From an uncultured Eubacteriales bacterium (GTDB taxonomy: Bacteria; Bacillota; Clostridia; Lachnospirales; Lachnospiraceae): a stretch of DNA of 5,010 nucleotides. The position numbers were made by a program, and so were the translations under genes. Positions 1 to 5,010 of this stretch are shown piece after piece (within the stretch, counting starts at the first letter, position 1; each line of letters begins with the position of its first letter). Below the pieces are notes generated by a model. It was not told where the DNA came from. It worked only from the letters and a program-made list of their open reading frames with translations, and searched no databases. The stretch covers positions 1-5,010 of the forward strand of contig CASEDW010000156.1 in assembly GCA_949286775.1 (NCBI GenBank), given 5' to 3'.

Positions 1-2
1 AA

Positions 3-20
3 ATGTTTCACGTGAAACAT
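3..20. promoter_or_regulatory. parS: parS site 1 (ParB loading site)
   Basis: The sequence ATGTTTCACGTGAAACAT is an 18-bp perfect palindrome. It contains the 16-bp core TGTTTCACGTGAAACA, which fits the bacterial parS consensus TGTTNCACGTGAAACA. ParB is encoded about 1 kb downstream. An identical copy lies at 245-262, and the shared identity extends two bases further left, giving 20 identical bases. Chromosomal parS sites nucleate ParB loading near the origin. The site is at the very edge of the window, so its relation to any gene on the left cannot be seen. Confidence 0.95.
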
Positions 21-56
21 CTGGTAAACAAATAGTCACAAAGTGCTATATATATC

Positions 57-85
57 TTGGCATATAATTGAATATATAGTATAAT
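57..85 (+). promoter_or_regulatory. Likely sigma-A promoter of the parA operon
   Basis: The -35 box is TTGGCA (57-62), five of six matches to TTGACA. The -10 box is TATAAT (80-85), a perfect match, and the spacer is the optimal 17 bp. Transcription would start near 92 and run toward parA, leaving a leader of about 185 nt. No other + strand gene begins before parA, so the five-gene block is the likely target. The hexamers are seen directly; promoter activity is inferred. Confidence 0.72.
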
Positions 86-131
86 ACATTTACTTGACTT
101 TAGAACAAAGGAACGGAAATTATTCAAAAAT

Positions 132-208
132 TTGATGTCATGGTTTTGCTTGATTTTCTGCTTGTAATGGAATTCAAGCAAGTTTAGAATTTTAGACTCT
201 GACATCAA
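132..208 (+). repeat. Nested inverted repeats in the parA leader
   Basis: An outer 9-bp perfect inverted repeat pairs TTGATGTCA (132-140) with TGACATCAA (200-208). Inside it, TTGCTTGA (146-153) pairs perfectly with TCAAGCAA (174-181). A second TGCTTG (159-164) could instead pair with CAAGCA (175-180), so two inner hairpins compete for the same right arm. As RNA this would be a long stem with alternative inner folds, downstream of the promoter at 57-85. No T-run follows, so it is not an intrinsic terminator. I do not recognise a known riboswitch or leader family. It could also be a DNA-level feature between the two parS sites. Confidence 0.5.
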
Positions 209-227
209 TAAATATCCTAAATATATA
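199..227 (+). promoter_or_regulatory. Possible second promoter close to parA
   Basis: CTGACA (199-204) is a five-of-six -35 match, and TATATA (222-227) follows after 17 bp as a four-of-six -10. An alternative -10 is TATAAC (224-229) with a 19-bp spacer. The start point would fall near 234, just before parS site 2, so ParB bound there would sit on the initially transcribed region. The -35 overlaps the right arm of the leader inverted repeat. The region is very AT-rich and such matches are common by chance, so this is tentative. Confidence 0.35.
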
Positions 228-244
228 ACATATAGTAAATATAA

Positions 245-262
245 ATGTTTCACGTGAAACAT
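245..262. promoter_or_regulatory. parS: parS site 2, immediately upstream of the parA RBS
   Basis: This is a second perfect copy of the 18-bp palindrome ATGTTTCACGTGAAACAT, 242 bp centre to centre from the first. It ends two bases before the parA ribosome binding site (AGAAGGTG, 265-272). It lies between the candidate promoter(s) and the start codon, so ParB loading here could interfere with transcription of parA-parB in addition to its segregation role. The parS identity is seen in the sequence; autoregulation is inferred. Confidence 0.96.
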
Positions 263-276
263 TTAGAAGGTGCGAA

Positions 277-1044
277 ATGGGAAGAGTTATTGCTATTACA
301 AACCAAAAAGGCGGAGTTGGAAAATCAACTACGGCTATTAATCTGGCTTCATGTATGTCAGAACTGGAAAAGAAAGTATTGATAATAGATATTGATCCGC
401 AGGGCAATACTACAAGCGGATTAGGTTTAGATAAAAATGAATTAAATAATTCTATATATGATCTGTTAATAGGTAACTGCAAGATAGAGGAAAGTATTCT
501 GTCCCTGGAATATCCTAAACTTGATATAATACCGTCTAATATTGATCTTTCAGGAGCGGAAATTGAACTTTTTGAGCTTGACGATAAAGAATACAGACTA
601 AAAAACGCGGTTTCAACAGTAAAAGATAATTATGATTATATATTTATAGACTGCCCGCCGTCTTTGAGTATGCTTACAATTAATGCTTTAACGGCCGCTG
701 ATGGTCTTTTGATTCCACTTCAGTGTGAGTATTATGCCCTTGAGGGTCTGGCATTGTTGACAAATACTATATCTCTTGTAAATGAAAGTCTCAATCCTGA
801 TCTTGTGATAGACGGAGTTTTATTTACTATGTTCGATTCAAGAACTAATCTTGCTAATCAGGTCATTGATAATGTAAAAGAAAACCTTAACGCAAGTATT
901 TATGAAACCGTAATACCAAGAAATGTCAGACTGGCCGAAGCGCCAAGCTATGGATTGCCTATTAATCTATATGATCCGAGATCAACAGGAGCCGAAAGTT
1001 ACAGAAAACTGGCTCAGGAAATCATAAACAAGGGGGAAAATTGA
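277..1044 (+). CDS. parA: ParA/Soj chromosome partitioning ATPase
   Basis: This is a cytoplasmic MinD/ParA-family ATPase of 255 aa, the usual length for chromosomal Soj. ATP-bound dimers bind DNA non-specifically, and ParB stimulates hydrolysis to move or organise the origins. The deviant Walker A motif KGGVGKST is at residues 11-18, with the signature lysine K11 and catalytic-loop K16. Walker A' DIDPQGN is at 38-44 with D40, and Walker B YIFIDCPPS is at 121-129 with D125. The family blocks PSNIDLSGAEIEL (86-98) and IPRNVRLAEAPSYG (213-226) are present. Arginines 189 and 218 fall where DNA-binding arginines have been reported in B. subtilis Soj. There is no N-terminal HTH extension, so it is chromosomal in type rather than a P1-like plasmid ParA. 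The ATG start has an RBS (AGAAGGTG, 265-272) at good spacing. The gene is intact and is followed after 1 nt by parB. Confidence 0.97.
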   Translation: MGRVIAITNQKGGVGKSTTAINLASCMSELEKKVLIIDIDPQGNTTSGLGLDKNELNNSIYDLLIGNCKIEESILSLEYPKLDIIPSNIDLSGAEIELFELDDKEYRLKNAVSTVKDNYDYIFIDCPPSLSMLTINALTAADGLLIPLQCEYYALEGLALLTNTISLVNESLNPDLVIDGVLFTMFDSRTNLANQVIDNVKENLNASIYETVIPRNVRLAEAPSYGLPINLYDPRSTGAESYRKLAQEIINKGEN

Positions 1045-1045
1045 G

Positions 1046-2059
1046 GTGGCTGCTAGAAAAGGCGGTTTAAATATGGGAAAAGGCCTCCAGAACCTTATTC
1101 CCGGAGGAAATAAACTAACAAAGCACGAAAATAAAGAAGATGACGCAATATCAAACGAAAGTGACGAGTCAAAAGAAAATACAAAATCTGAAAAAGCGGT
1201 AGCTGTTTCGAAGAAAGAAGTTTCAGAAATAACTCAATATTCAACTGAAACGTCAGAAAATGACATACAGGAAGTGAAGATATCGCTTGTTATCCCGAAT
1301 TCTGATCAGCCGAGAAAAGAATTTGACGACTCTTCTATTTCTGAACTTGCTGAGTCAATAAAGAATTACGGCATTATTCAGCCTCTTATAGTTCAGAAAA
1401 AAGATAAATATTATGAAATAATCGCCGGTGAAAGACGTTGGAGAGCTGCGAAACTCGCCGGTTTGAAAAAACTGCCTGTAATCGTTAGAAATTATAACGC
1501 CCAGGAAGTAATGGAAATTGCTTTAATAGAAAACATACAGCGTGAAGATCTTAATCCTATAGAAGAAGCCGCAGCGTTCAAAAGACTTATCGAAGAATTT
1601 GATATGAAACAGGCTGATCTGGCAAAAAGAGTTGCCAAGAGCCGAACGGCGATCACAAATTCCATGAGGCTTTTGAAACTTGACGAAAGAGTTCAGAATA
1701 TGCTGATTAATGGCATAATTACAACAGGACACGCCAGAGCGCTTCTTTCGATTGAAGATCAGGATAAACAGTTCGGGGCCGCAATTCAAATAGAAGAAAA
1801 GAATTTAAGCGTTCGCGAAACTGAAAAGCTTATACAGAGGCTGAAAAAACCGGAAAAAATTGTAGAGACAGAAGATACTGCTCAAATAGATAATATATAT
1901 AATTCTATTGAAGAGGGATTAAAAGGAATTTTAGGAAGCAAAGTTTCTATTAAGAGAAAGAAAAGCGGAAAAGGGAAAATTGAAATTGAATACTATTCCG
2001 CTGAGGAATTTGACAGAATTATAGATATGCTTCACAAAGTTAAGGAGGAAAATGACTGA
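1046..2059 (+). CDS. parB: ParB/Spo0J CTP-dependent partitioning protein
   Basis: ParB loads on parS and slides as a CTP-switched clamp; it also stimulates ParA. Translation starts at GTG, 1 nt after the parA stop, with a GGGGG-type RBS at 1032-1036. This start keeps the family N-terminus ARKGGLNMGKGLQNLIP (residues 3-19), which holds the ParA-activating peptide. An internal ATG at 1073 would lose part of it. A charged, low-complexity linker fills residues 24-75. The N-domain follows with NSDQPRKEF (85-93), the CTP-box GERRWRAAKLAG (128-139) and ENIQREDLNPIEEA (162-175). The HTH domain around 187-212 reads MKQADLAKRVAKSRTAITN and onward. A C-terminal dimerisation domain covers about 285-335. 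At 337 aa it is longer than B. subtilis Spo0J (about 282 aa), mostly because of the linker. The two perfect parS sites upstream are its expected targets. Confidence 0.97.
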   Translation: MAARKGGLNMGKGLQNLIPGGNKLTKHENKEDDAISNESDESKENTKSEKAVAVSKKEVSEITQYSTETSENDIQEVKISLVIPNSDQPRKEFDDSSISELAESIKNYGIIQPLIVQKKDKYYEIIAGERRWRAAKLAGLKKLPVIVRNYNAQEVMEIALIENIQREDLNPIEEAAAFKRLIEEFDMKQADLAKRVAKSRTAITNSMRLLKLDERVQNMLINGIITTGHARALLSIEDQDKQFGAAIQIEEKNLSVRETEKLIQRLKKPEKIVETEDTAQIDNIYNSIEEGLKGILGSKVSIKRKKSGKGKIEIEYYSAEEFDRIIDMLHKVKEEND

Positions 2060-2582
2060 TATGGGAGTTTCCAATTTTATCGGAATGGATGTCGGGATAA
2101 TGTTCCTTCTGCTTCTTATACTGATCATCATTCTGGCTGTAATTACGGTAAGCATGTCCCTCAGACTTACGCGTCTCACAAAAAAATATCAGATGTTCAT
2201 GCGGGGACGCAACGGTGAGTCTATGGAGCAGGTATTTGCGGCTAAACTTTCAAATATAGAAAGGCTCGAGGATCAGAGCGATACAAACAAAGAGGATATT
2301 GAGATCCTTCAAAAACATATTTCTACAACTCTTACACATTATGGTATAGTTAAATACGACGCTTTCGATGATGTCGGCGGCAAGATGAGTTTTGCGCTTG
2401 CAATGCTTGACGATTCAAATACAGGTTTTATACTTAATACTATACACAGCAGAGATAACTGTTTTCAATATATTAAAGAAGTTGTAAACGGTCAGTCTTA
2501 TATTATGCTCAGTAAGGAAGAAACTGAGGCGTTAAATCACGCTATTTCGAATGTCGAAGAGGAAAAACTTGAAAATATTTAA
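2052..2582 (+). CDS. DUF4446-type one-pass membrane protein, function unknown
   Basis: This 176-aa protein has one strongly hydrophobic segment at about residues 15-35. A short basic stretch (RLTRLTKKYQ, 38-47) suggests the C-terminal part is in the cytoplasm. A probable coiled coil follows (about 58-95). A conserved soluble block begins GIVKYDAFDDVGGKMSFALA (98-117) and continues to LNTIHSRD (128-135). I recognise this as the DUF4446 family, often found next to parB in Clostridia; its function is not known to me. The gene overlaps parB by 8 nt (ATGACTGA), so translation is probably coupled. The AAGGAGG at 2042-2048 lies only 3 nt from the ATG at 2052 and 12 nt from an in-frame ATG at 2061, so the start may be either one. 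A membrane-side partner of ParB is a reasonable guess, but nothing in the sequence proves it. Confidence 0.88.
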   Translation: MTDMGVSNFIGMDVGIMFLLLLILIIILAVITVSMSLRLTRLTKKYQMFMRGRNGESMEQVFAAKLSNIERLEDQSDTNKEDIEILQKHISTTLTHYGIVKYDAFDDVGGKMSFALAMLDDSNTGFILNTIHSRDNCFQYIKEVVNGQSYIMLSKEETEALNHAISNVEEEKLENI

Positions 2583-2598
2583 ATGGAGATTATGAAAA

Positions 2599-3888
2599 AT
2601 GTTAGATATTAAATTTGTCAGAGAAAATCCGGAAGTAGTAAAACAGAATATAAAGAACAAATTTCAGGATGAAAAACTTCCGCTTGTAGATGAGATTATC
2701 GCCCTCGATAAAGAAAACAGAGAGATTAAAATGGAAGTAGAAGCTCTCAGAGCGAAGAAAAATACGGTTTCAAAAGAAATCGGAAAACTTATGGCTCAGG
2801 GCAAAAAAGAAGAAGCTGAGCAGGTTAAGAATGAAATCGCGAAAGGCAACGCGAGAATCGATGAACTCAGCGCGAGAGAAAAAGTCGTTGAAGAAGAATT
2901 AAAGAAGAAATTAATGGTAATACCTCAGATCATTGATCCTACTGTTCCTATAGGAAAGGATGACAGTGAAAATGTAGAGATTCAGCGGTACGGAGAACCG
3001 GTTGTTCCTGATTTTGAAATTCCATATCATACGCAGATCATGGAGAGCTTTGACGGAATTGATCTCGATTCAGCAGGACGCGTAGCCGGAAACGGTTTTT
3101 ATTACCTTATGGGAGATATCGCAAGACTTCATTCGGCAGTTATCTCATACGCGAGAGATTTTATGATCGATCGCGGATTTACATACGTTGTGCCGCCTTT
3201 CATGATCAGAAGCAACGTCGTTACAGGCGTAATGAGCTTTTCTGAAATGGAAGCAATGATGTACAAAATAGAGGGAGAGGATCTCTACCTGATCGGAACA
3301 AGCGAACATTCTATGATCGGAAAATTTATCGGACAGCAGCTTGACGAAGAAAGCCTGCCACGTACTCTTACAAGCTATTCTCCATGTTTCCGTAAGGAAA
3401 AAGGAGCCCATGGAATAGAAGAAAGAGGCGTTTACAGAATACATCAGTTTGAAAAGCAGGAAATGGTTGTTATATGCAAGCCTGAAGAAAGCAAGATGTG
3501 GTATGACAAATTATGGCAGAATACGGTAGATTTCTTCAGAACGCTTGACATTCCTGTCAGAACGCTTGAGTGCTGCTCAGGAGATCTCGCGGATCTTAAA
3601 TGTAAATCCTGCGACGTTGAAGCATGGTCTCCAAGACAGAAAAAATATTTTGAGGTAGGTTCATGTTCTAATCTTGGCGACGCCCAGGCGAGAAGACTTG
3701 GAATCAGAGTCAAAGGAAAAGACGGAAGCAAGTATCTCGCTCACACTCTTAACAACACGGTGGTAGCTCCGCCTCGTATGCTTATCGCGTTCCTTGAAAA
3801 TAACCTTCAGGAAGATGGTTCGGTTTTAATTCCGGAAGTGCTTCAGCCTTATATGGGAGGAAAGAAAGTCCTGATCCCGAACAAGTAA
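2599..3888 (+). CDS. serS: Seryl-tRNA synthetase (divergent clostridial type)
   Basis: This cytoplasmic class II synthetase charges tRNA-Ser with serine (and tRNA-Sec where present). It has 429 aa, the normal length. The N-terminal tRNA-binding arm is a long antiparallel coiled coil at about residues 30-107. The catalytic core carries GTSE (233-236) in place of the usual TAE serine-binding motif. Motif 2 is CFRKEKGAHG (263-272) with R265, followed by VYRIHQFEKQE (278-288) with E288. Motif 3 includes PPRMLIAFLENN (391-402) and QEDGSVLIPEVLQPYMGG. The usual NGS near motif 3 is NNT (385-387). These differences look like a natural SerRS subgroup that I recall from Lachnospiraceae, not decay, because all motifs are in order. 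A CC pair (324-325) and a CxxC (335-338) lie in the core. An RBS GGAG lies at 2585-2588, and only 16 nt separate it from the upstream gene, leaving no room for a T-box. Confidence 0.95.
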   Translation: MLDIKFVRENPEVVKQNIKNKFQDEKLPLVDEIIALDKENREIKMEVEALRAKKNTVSKEIGKLMAQGKKEEAEQVKNEIAKGNARIDELSAREKVVEEELKKKLMVIPQIIDPTVPIGKDDSENVEIQRYGEPVVPDFEIPYHTQIMESFDGIDLDSAGRVAGNGFYYLMGDIARLHSAVISYARDFMIDRGFTYVVPPFMIRSNVVTGVMSFSEMEAMMYKIEGEDLYLIGTSEHSMIGKFIGQQLDEESLPRTLTSYSPCFRKEKGAHGIEERGVYRIHQFEKQEMVVICKPEESKMWYDKLWQNTVDFFRTLDIPVRTLECCSGDLADLKCKSCDVEAWSPRQKKYFEVGSCSNLGDAQARRLGIRVKGKDGSKYLAHTLNNTVVAPPRMLIAFLENNLQEDGSVLIPEVLQPYMGGKKVLIPNK

Positions 3889-3903
3889 TGGGAGGAAGAA
3901 TAA

Positions 3904-4782
3904 TTGCATAAGTATTTAAAAGCTATTGGCTTTTCTGTGCTGAATAAAAATGATGATCTTGAAGTTTTGCTTACCGATATCGTAAATAAATACGACAGAA
4001 AAAAGGTAGCGTTTACTGATGACGGAAGACAGTTTGTAGAATTTACAAAAGAGTATTCTGCCGACACGGGAATCAAGGTCTGCGGAGAATATATAAAAAA
4101 TGATGAGTTCCGTATGGAATATTATTTTCCTTATTTAAACGGCTCACAGATAAGCTCGACCGAAGAAATTATAATCGAAAGAAAATCTGACAAAGAGGCA
4201 TATATTTGCGCTTGCGACGATATGCGTCTTGGGATTACGCTTATATTTCATCTGATAAATACAGGAGATTATCTGGAAGCCAAAAATAAGAAACTGGATG
4301 ATCGGCATATCGCTGCGGTTTCGCTGTCGGCTCTCAGCAATGAGGGAAAAATAATTCTGCCTGTTTTGCACAGTGAAAATCATGTGATGGAAAGACAGAA
4401 AAAAGTTCAGAAAAGAACTGCCCTGATTATGGCAGCCAGAAACGGCGACGAAGAAGCTATTGAAAATCTTACGGCTGACGATATGAATACTTTTAATGAA
4501 GTATCCGACAGAGCGAAAAATGAAGATTTGTACTCAATAGTAGATAATTGTTTTATGCCTTACGGATTTGGAACAGATATTTACAGCATAATAGCAGATA
4601 TAGAAGGGTTTGAAGAAAGCGTCAATTCATATACAGGAGAAGAATTATGCAAACTCAACCTTTCCTGCAATGATGTAAATATTGACGTATGCATAAATAA
4701 AAAAGACCTTTTGGGAGAGCCTGCCGTCGGACGAAGATTCAAAGGCATAATATGGCTTCAGGGTGAAGTAATGTACCGATGA
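3904..4782 (+). CDS. DUF3881-type protein, function unknown
   Basis: This 292-aa protein has no signal peptide or membrane segment, so it is probably cytoplasmic. I recognise the overall pattern as DUF3881, an uncharacterised family known to me mainly from Lachnospiraceae. Recognisable stretches are the N-terminus HKYLKAIGF (2-10), VCGEYIKNDEFRMEYYFPYLNG (59-80, split by variable positions), AARNGDEEAIENLTADDM (177-194), NEDLYSIVDNCFMPYG (206-221) and the C-terminus DVCINKKDLLGEPAVGRRFKG (261-281). No catalytic motif is evident to me. The start is TTG: a strong GGGAGG (3890-3895) lies 8 nt before it, the family N-terminus begins there, and the ATG at 3888 runs out of frame into an early stop. 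It follows serS by 15 nt and closes the operon. The link with serS may be only one of expression. Confidence 0.82.
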   Translation: MHKYLKAIGFSVLNKNDDLEVLLTDIVNKYDRKKVAFTDDGRQFVEFTKEYSADTGIKVCGEYIKNDEFRMEYYFPYLNGSQISSTEEIIIERKSDKEAYICACDDMRLGITLIFHLINTGDYLEAKNKKLDDRHIAAVSLSALSNEGKIILPVLHSENHVMERQKKVQKRTALIMAARNGDEEAIENLTADDMNTFNEVSDRAKNEDLYSIVDNCFMPYGFGTDIYSIIADIEGFEESVNSYTGEELCKLNLSCNDVNIDVCINKKDLLGEPAVGRRFKGIIWLQGEVMYR

Positions 4783-4817
4783 TCGTCATTATAAAATTTT
4801 TCAAAAATAAAAAAAAA

Positions 4818-4850
4818 TATACACTTAAAATGGACTATTTTGAGTATATA
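4818..4850. repeat. AT-rich hairpin before the tRNA promoter
   Basis: The arms 4818-4831 and 4837-4850 pair over 14 positions with one mismatch and one G-T pair, around a 5-nt loop GGACT. On the + strand no T-run follows, so it is a poor terminator for the upstream operon. On the - strand the stem is followed by nine T residues (complement of A9 at 4809-4817) and then more T. It could therefore stop leftward transcription, although the stem is nearly all A-T. Its right half overlaps the tRNA promoter, so the symmetry may also be a by-product of promoter sequence. Confidence 0.45.
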
Positions 4851-4859
4851 TTGTATAAT
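4831..4859 (+). promoter_or_regulatory. Promoter of the tRNA-Arg gene, with UP-like A-tract
   Basis: The -10 box TATAAT (4854-4859) is perfect. TGGACT (4831-4836) is a four-of-six -35 at 17-bp spacing. Transcription would begin near 4866, about 40 nt before the tRNA. The A-tracts at 4803-4807 and 4809-4817 lie at roughly -50 to -63, the position of an UP element, as is common for stable-RNA promoters. The hexamers are seen directly; the function is inferred from position. Confidence 0.65.
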
Positions 4860-4906
4860 ACAGTAGCGTGTTCAAGAAAATCACAAATAAATATAGATTT
4901 AAAAAT

Positions 4907-4947
4907 GTCGCTATAGCTCAGTTGGATAGAGCGACCGCCTCCTAAGC
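4907..4947 (+). tRNA. tRNA-Arg(CCU), 5' half only; 3' half broken or interrupted
   Basis: The 5' acceptor strand GTCGCTA (4907-4913) is followed by TA and a perfect D-arm: GCTC (4916-4919), loop AGTTGGATA, GAGC (4929-4932). The 5' anticodon stem is ACCGC (4934-4938), and the 7-nt loop CTCCTAA (4939-4945) has U33 and anticodon CCU (4941-4943), which reads AGG arginine codons. The 3' anticodon strand should be GCGGT but reads GCTTT, so only the two loop-closing pairs (and the outermost A-T) form. After 4947 the sequence does not continue as a normal tRNA, and no 3' acceptor strand matching GTCGCTA and ending in a free base is found before the window ends. The possibilities are a gene interrupted by an integrated element or intron, a pseudogene, or a misjoined assembly. 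Confidence 0.7.
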
Positions 4948-5010
4948 TTTAGCCATGGCTTTCCAATTTGAAGGAATTTTAAAATGAAGGTCGGGTTCGA
5001 ATACAGTGAG
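4948..5010 (+). other. Non-tRNA insert followed by a degenerate T-arm-like stretch
   Basis: Bases 4948-4988 do not fit a tRNA. They hold two 10-bp perfect palindromes, AGCCATGGCT (4951-4960) and ATTTTAAAAT (4976-4985), and a direct repeat TGAAGG (4969-4974 and 4985-4990). Then GGTCGGGTTCGAAT (4989-5002) resembles the variable loop, T-stem and T-loop of a tRNA. The next bases ACAGT do not pair with TCGGG, so no proper T-stem forms. AGTGA (5005-5009) could pair with TCGCT of the acceptor using one G-T pair. This may be a decayed tRNA 3' half or the edge of an inserted element. Confidence 0.4.

Noticed and set aside
140..187. Possible 15-aa leader peptide (ATG at 140, stop at 185-187)
   Set aside because: There is no RBS before the ATG. 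The better Shine-Dalgarno at 107-112 would need an ATT start. There is no codon run that would suggest attenuation.
8..262. 84-codon open frame on the - strand across the parA leader
   Set aside because: It begins inside one parS palindrome and runs to the other, has AT-rich composition (Tyr, Ile, Leu, Lys, Phe), no convincing RBS and no recognisable domain. It covers a promoter and inverted repeats, so it looks like chance.
192..482. 96-codon open frame on the - strand over the parA start
   Set aside because: It is antisense to the conserved Walker A region of parA and crosses parS. It has no recognisable domain.
2583..2598. T-box or separate promoter for serS
   Set aside because: The gap is only 16 nt and contains just the RBS, too short for a T-box leader or a full promoter.
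3145..3731. Two long - strand open frames opposite serS
   Set aside because: They lie wholly inside the conserved catalytic core of serS. Their translations show no known motif, so they are shadows of the real gene.
4783..4817. Intrinsic terminator after the last operon gene
   Set aside because: The A/T runs here can form only very short A-T stems with almost no loop, and there is no GC-rich stem followed by a + strand T-run.
4944..5010. Start of a group II intron or a complete group I intron
   Set aside because: There is no GUGYG-type group II start, and too little sequence remains for a group I core. An intron cannot be excluded beyond the window but is not supported by what is visible.
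1..5010. CRISPR array, transposase, defence or toxin-antitoxin system
   Set aside because: I found no spaced direct repeats, transposase motifs or toxin-like small genes. The block 277-4782 is fully occupied by five co-directional housekeeping or conserved genes.

Overview
The window looks like a piece of an AT-rich, low-GC Gram-positive chromosome, most likely a member of the Clostridia close to Lachnospiraceae. Three things point there. The ParA and ParB proteins are of the chromosomal Soj/Spo0J type with Firmicutes-type parS sites. The seryl-tRNA synthetase has the divergent sequence I associate with Lachnospiraceae. The last protein matches my recollection of DUF3881, a family I know mainly from that group. 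A chromosomal parABS locus with parS sites usually lies near the replication origin, so this is probably an origin-proximal region. That placement is inferred, because no dnaA, rsmG or mnmG is visible.

Layout. Bases 1-276 hold no convincing gene. They contain two identical perfect parS palindromes (3-20 and 245-262), a near-consensus sigma-A promoter (57-85), a possible second promoter (199-227) and a nested inverted-repeat structure (132-208). Bases 277-4782 are one tightly packed block of five genes on the + strand: parA, parB, a one-pass membrane protein (DUF4446 type), serS and a DUF3881-type protein. Gaps are 16 nt or less, and parB overlaps the DUF4446 gene by 8 nt, so this is almost certainly an operon. 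Bases 4783-4906 carry an AT-rich hairpin and a strong promoter with an A-tract upstream. This promoter drives a tRNA-Arg(CCU) gene starting at 4907. Its first half is perfect up to the anticodon loop, but the sequence then leaves the expected tRNA at about 4948.

How the parts work together. ParB loads at parS, slides on DNA as a CTP-dependent clamp and stimulates the ParA ATPase, which together move and organise the replication origins. One parS lies between the likely promoter(s) and the parA ribosome binding site, so ParB loading there could also damp transcription of its own operon. serS and the two uncharacterised proteins share the transcript, linking segregation genes with a translation enzyme.

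There is no clear hidden defence or mobile system here. The best leads are the structured parA leader between two parS sites, the uncharacterised membrane protein coupled to parB, and the tRNA-Arg gene whose 3' half is broken or interrupted at the right edge.
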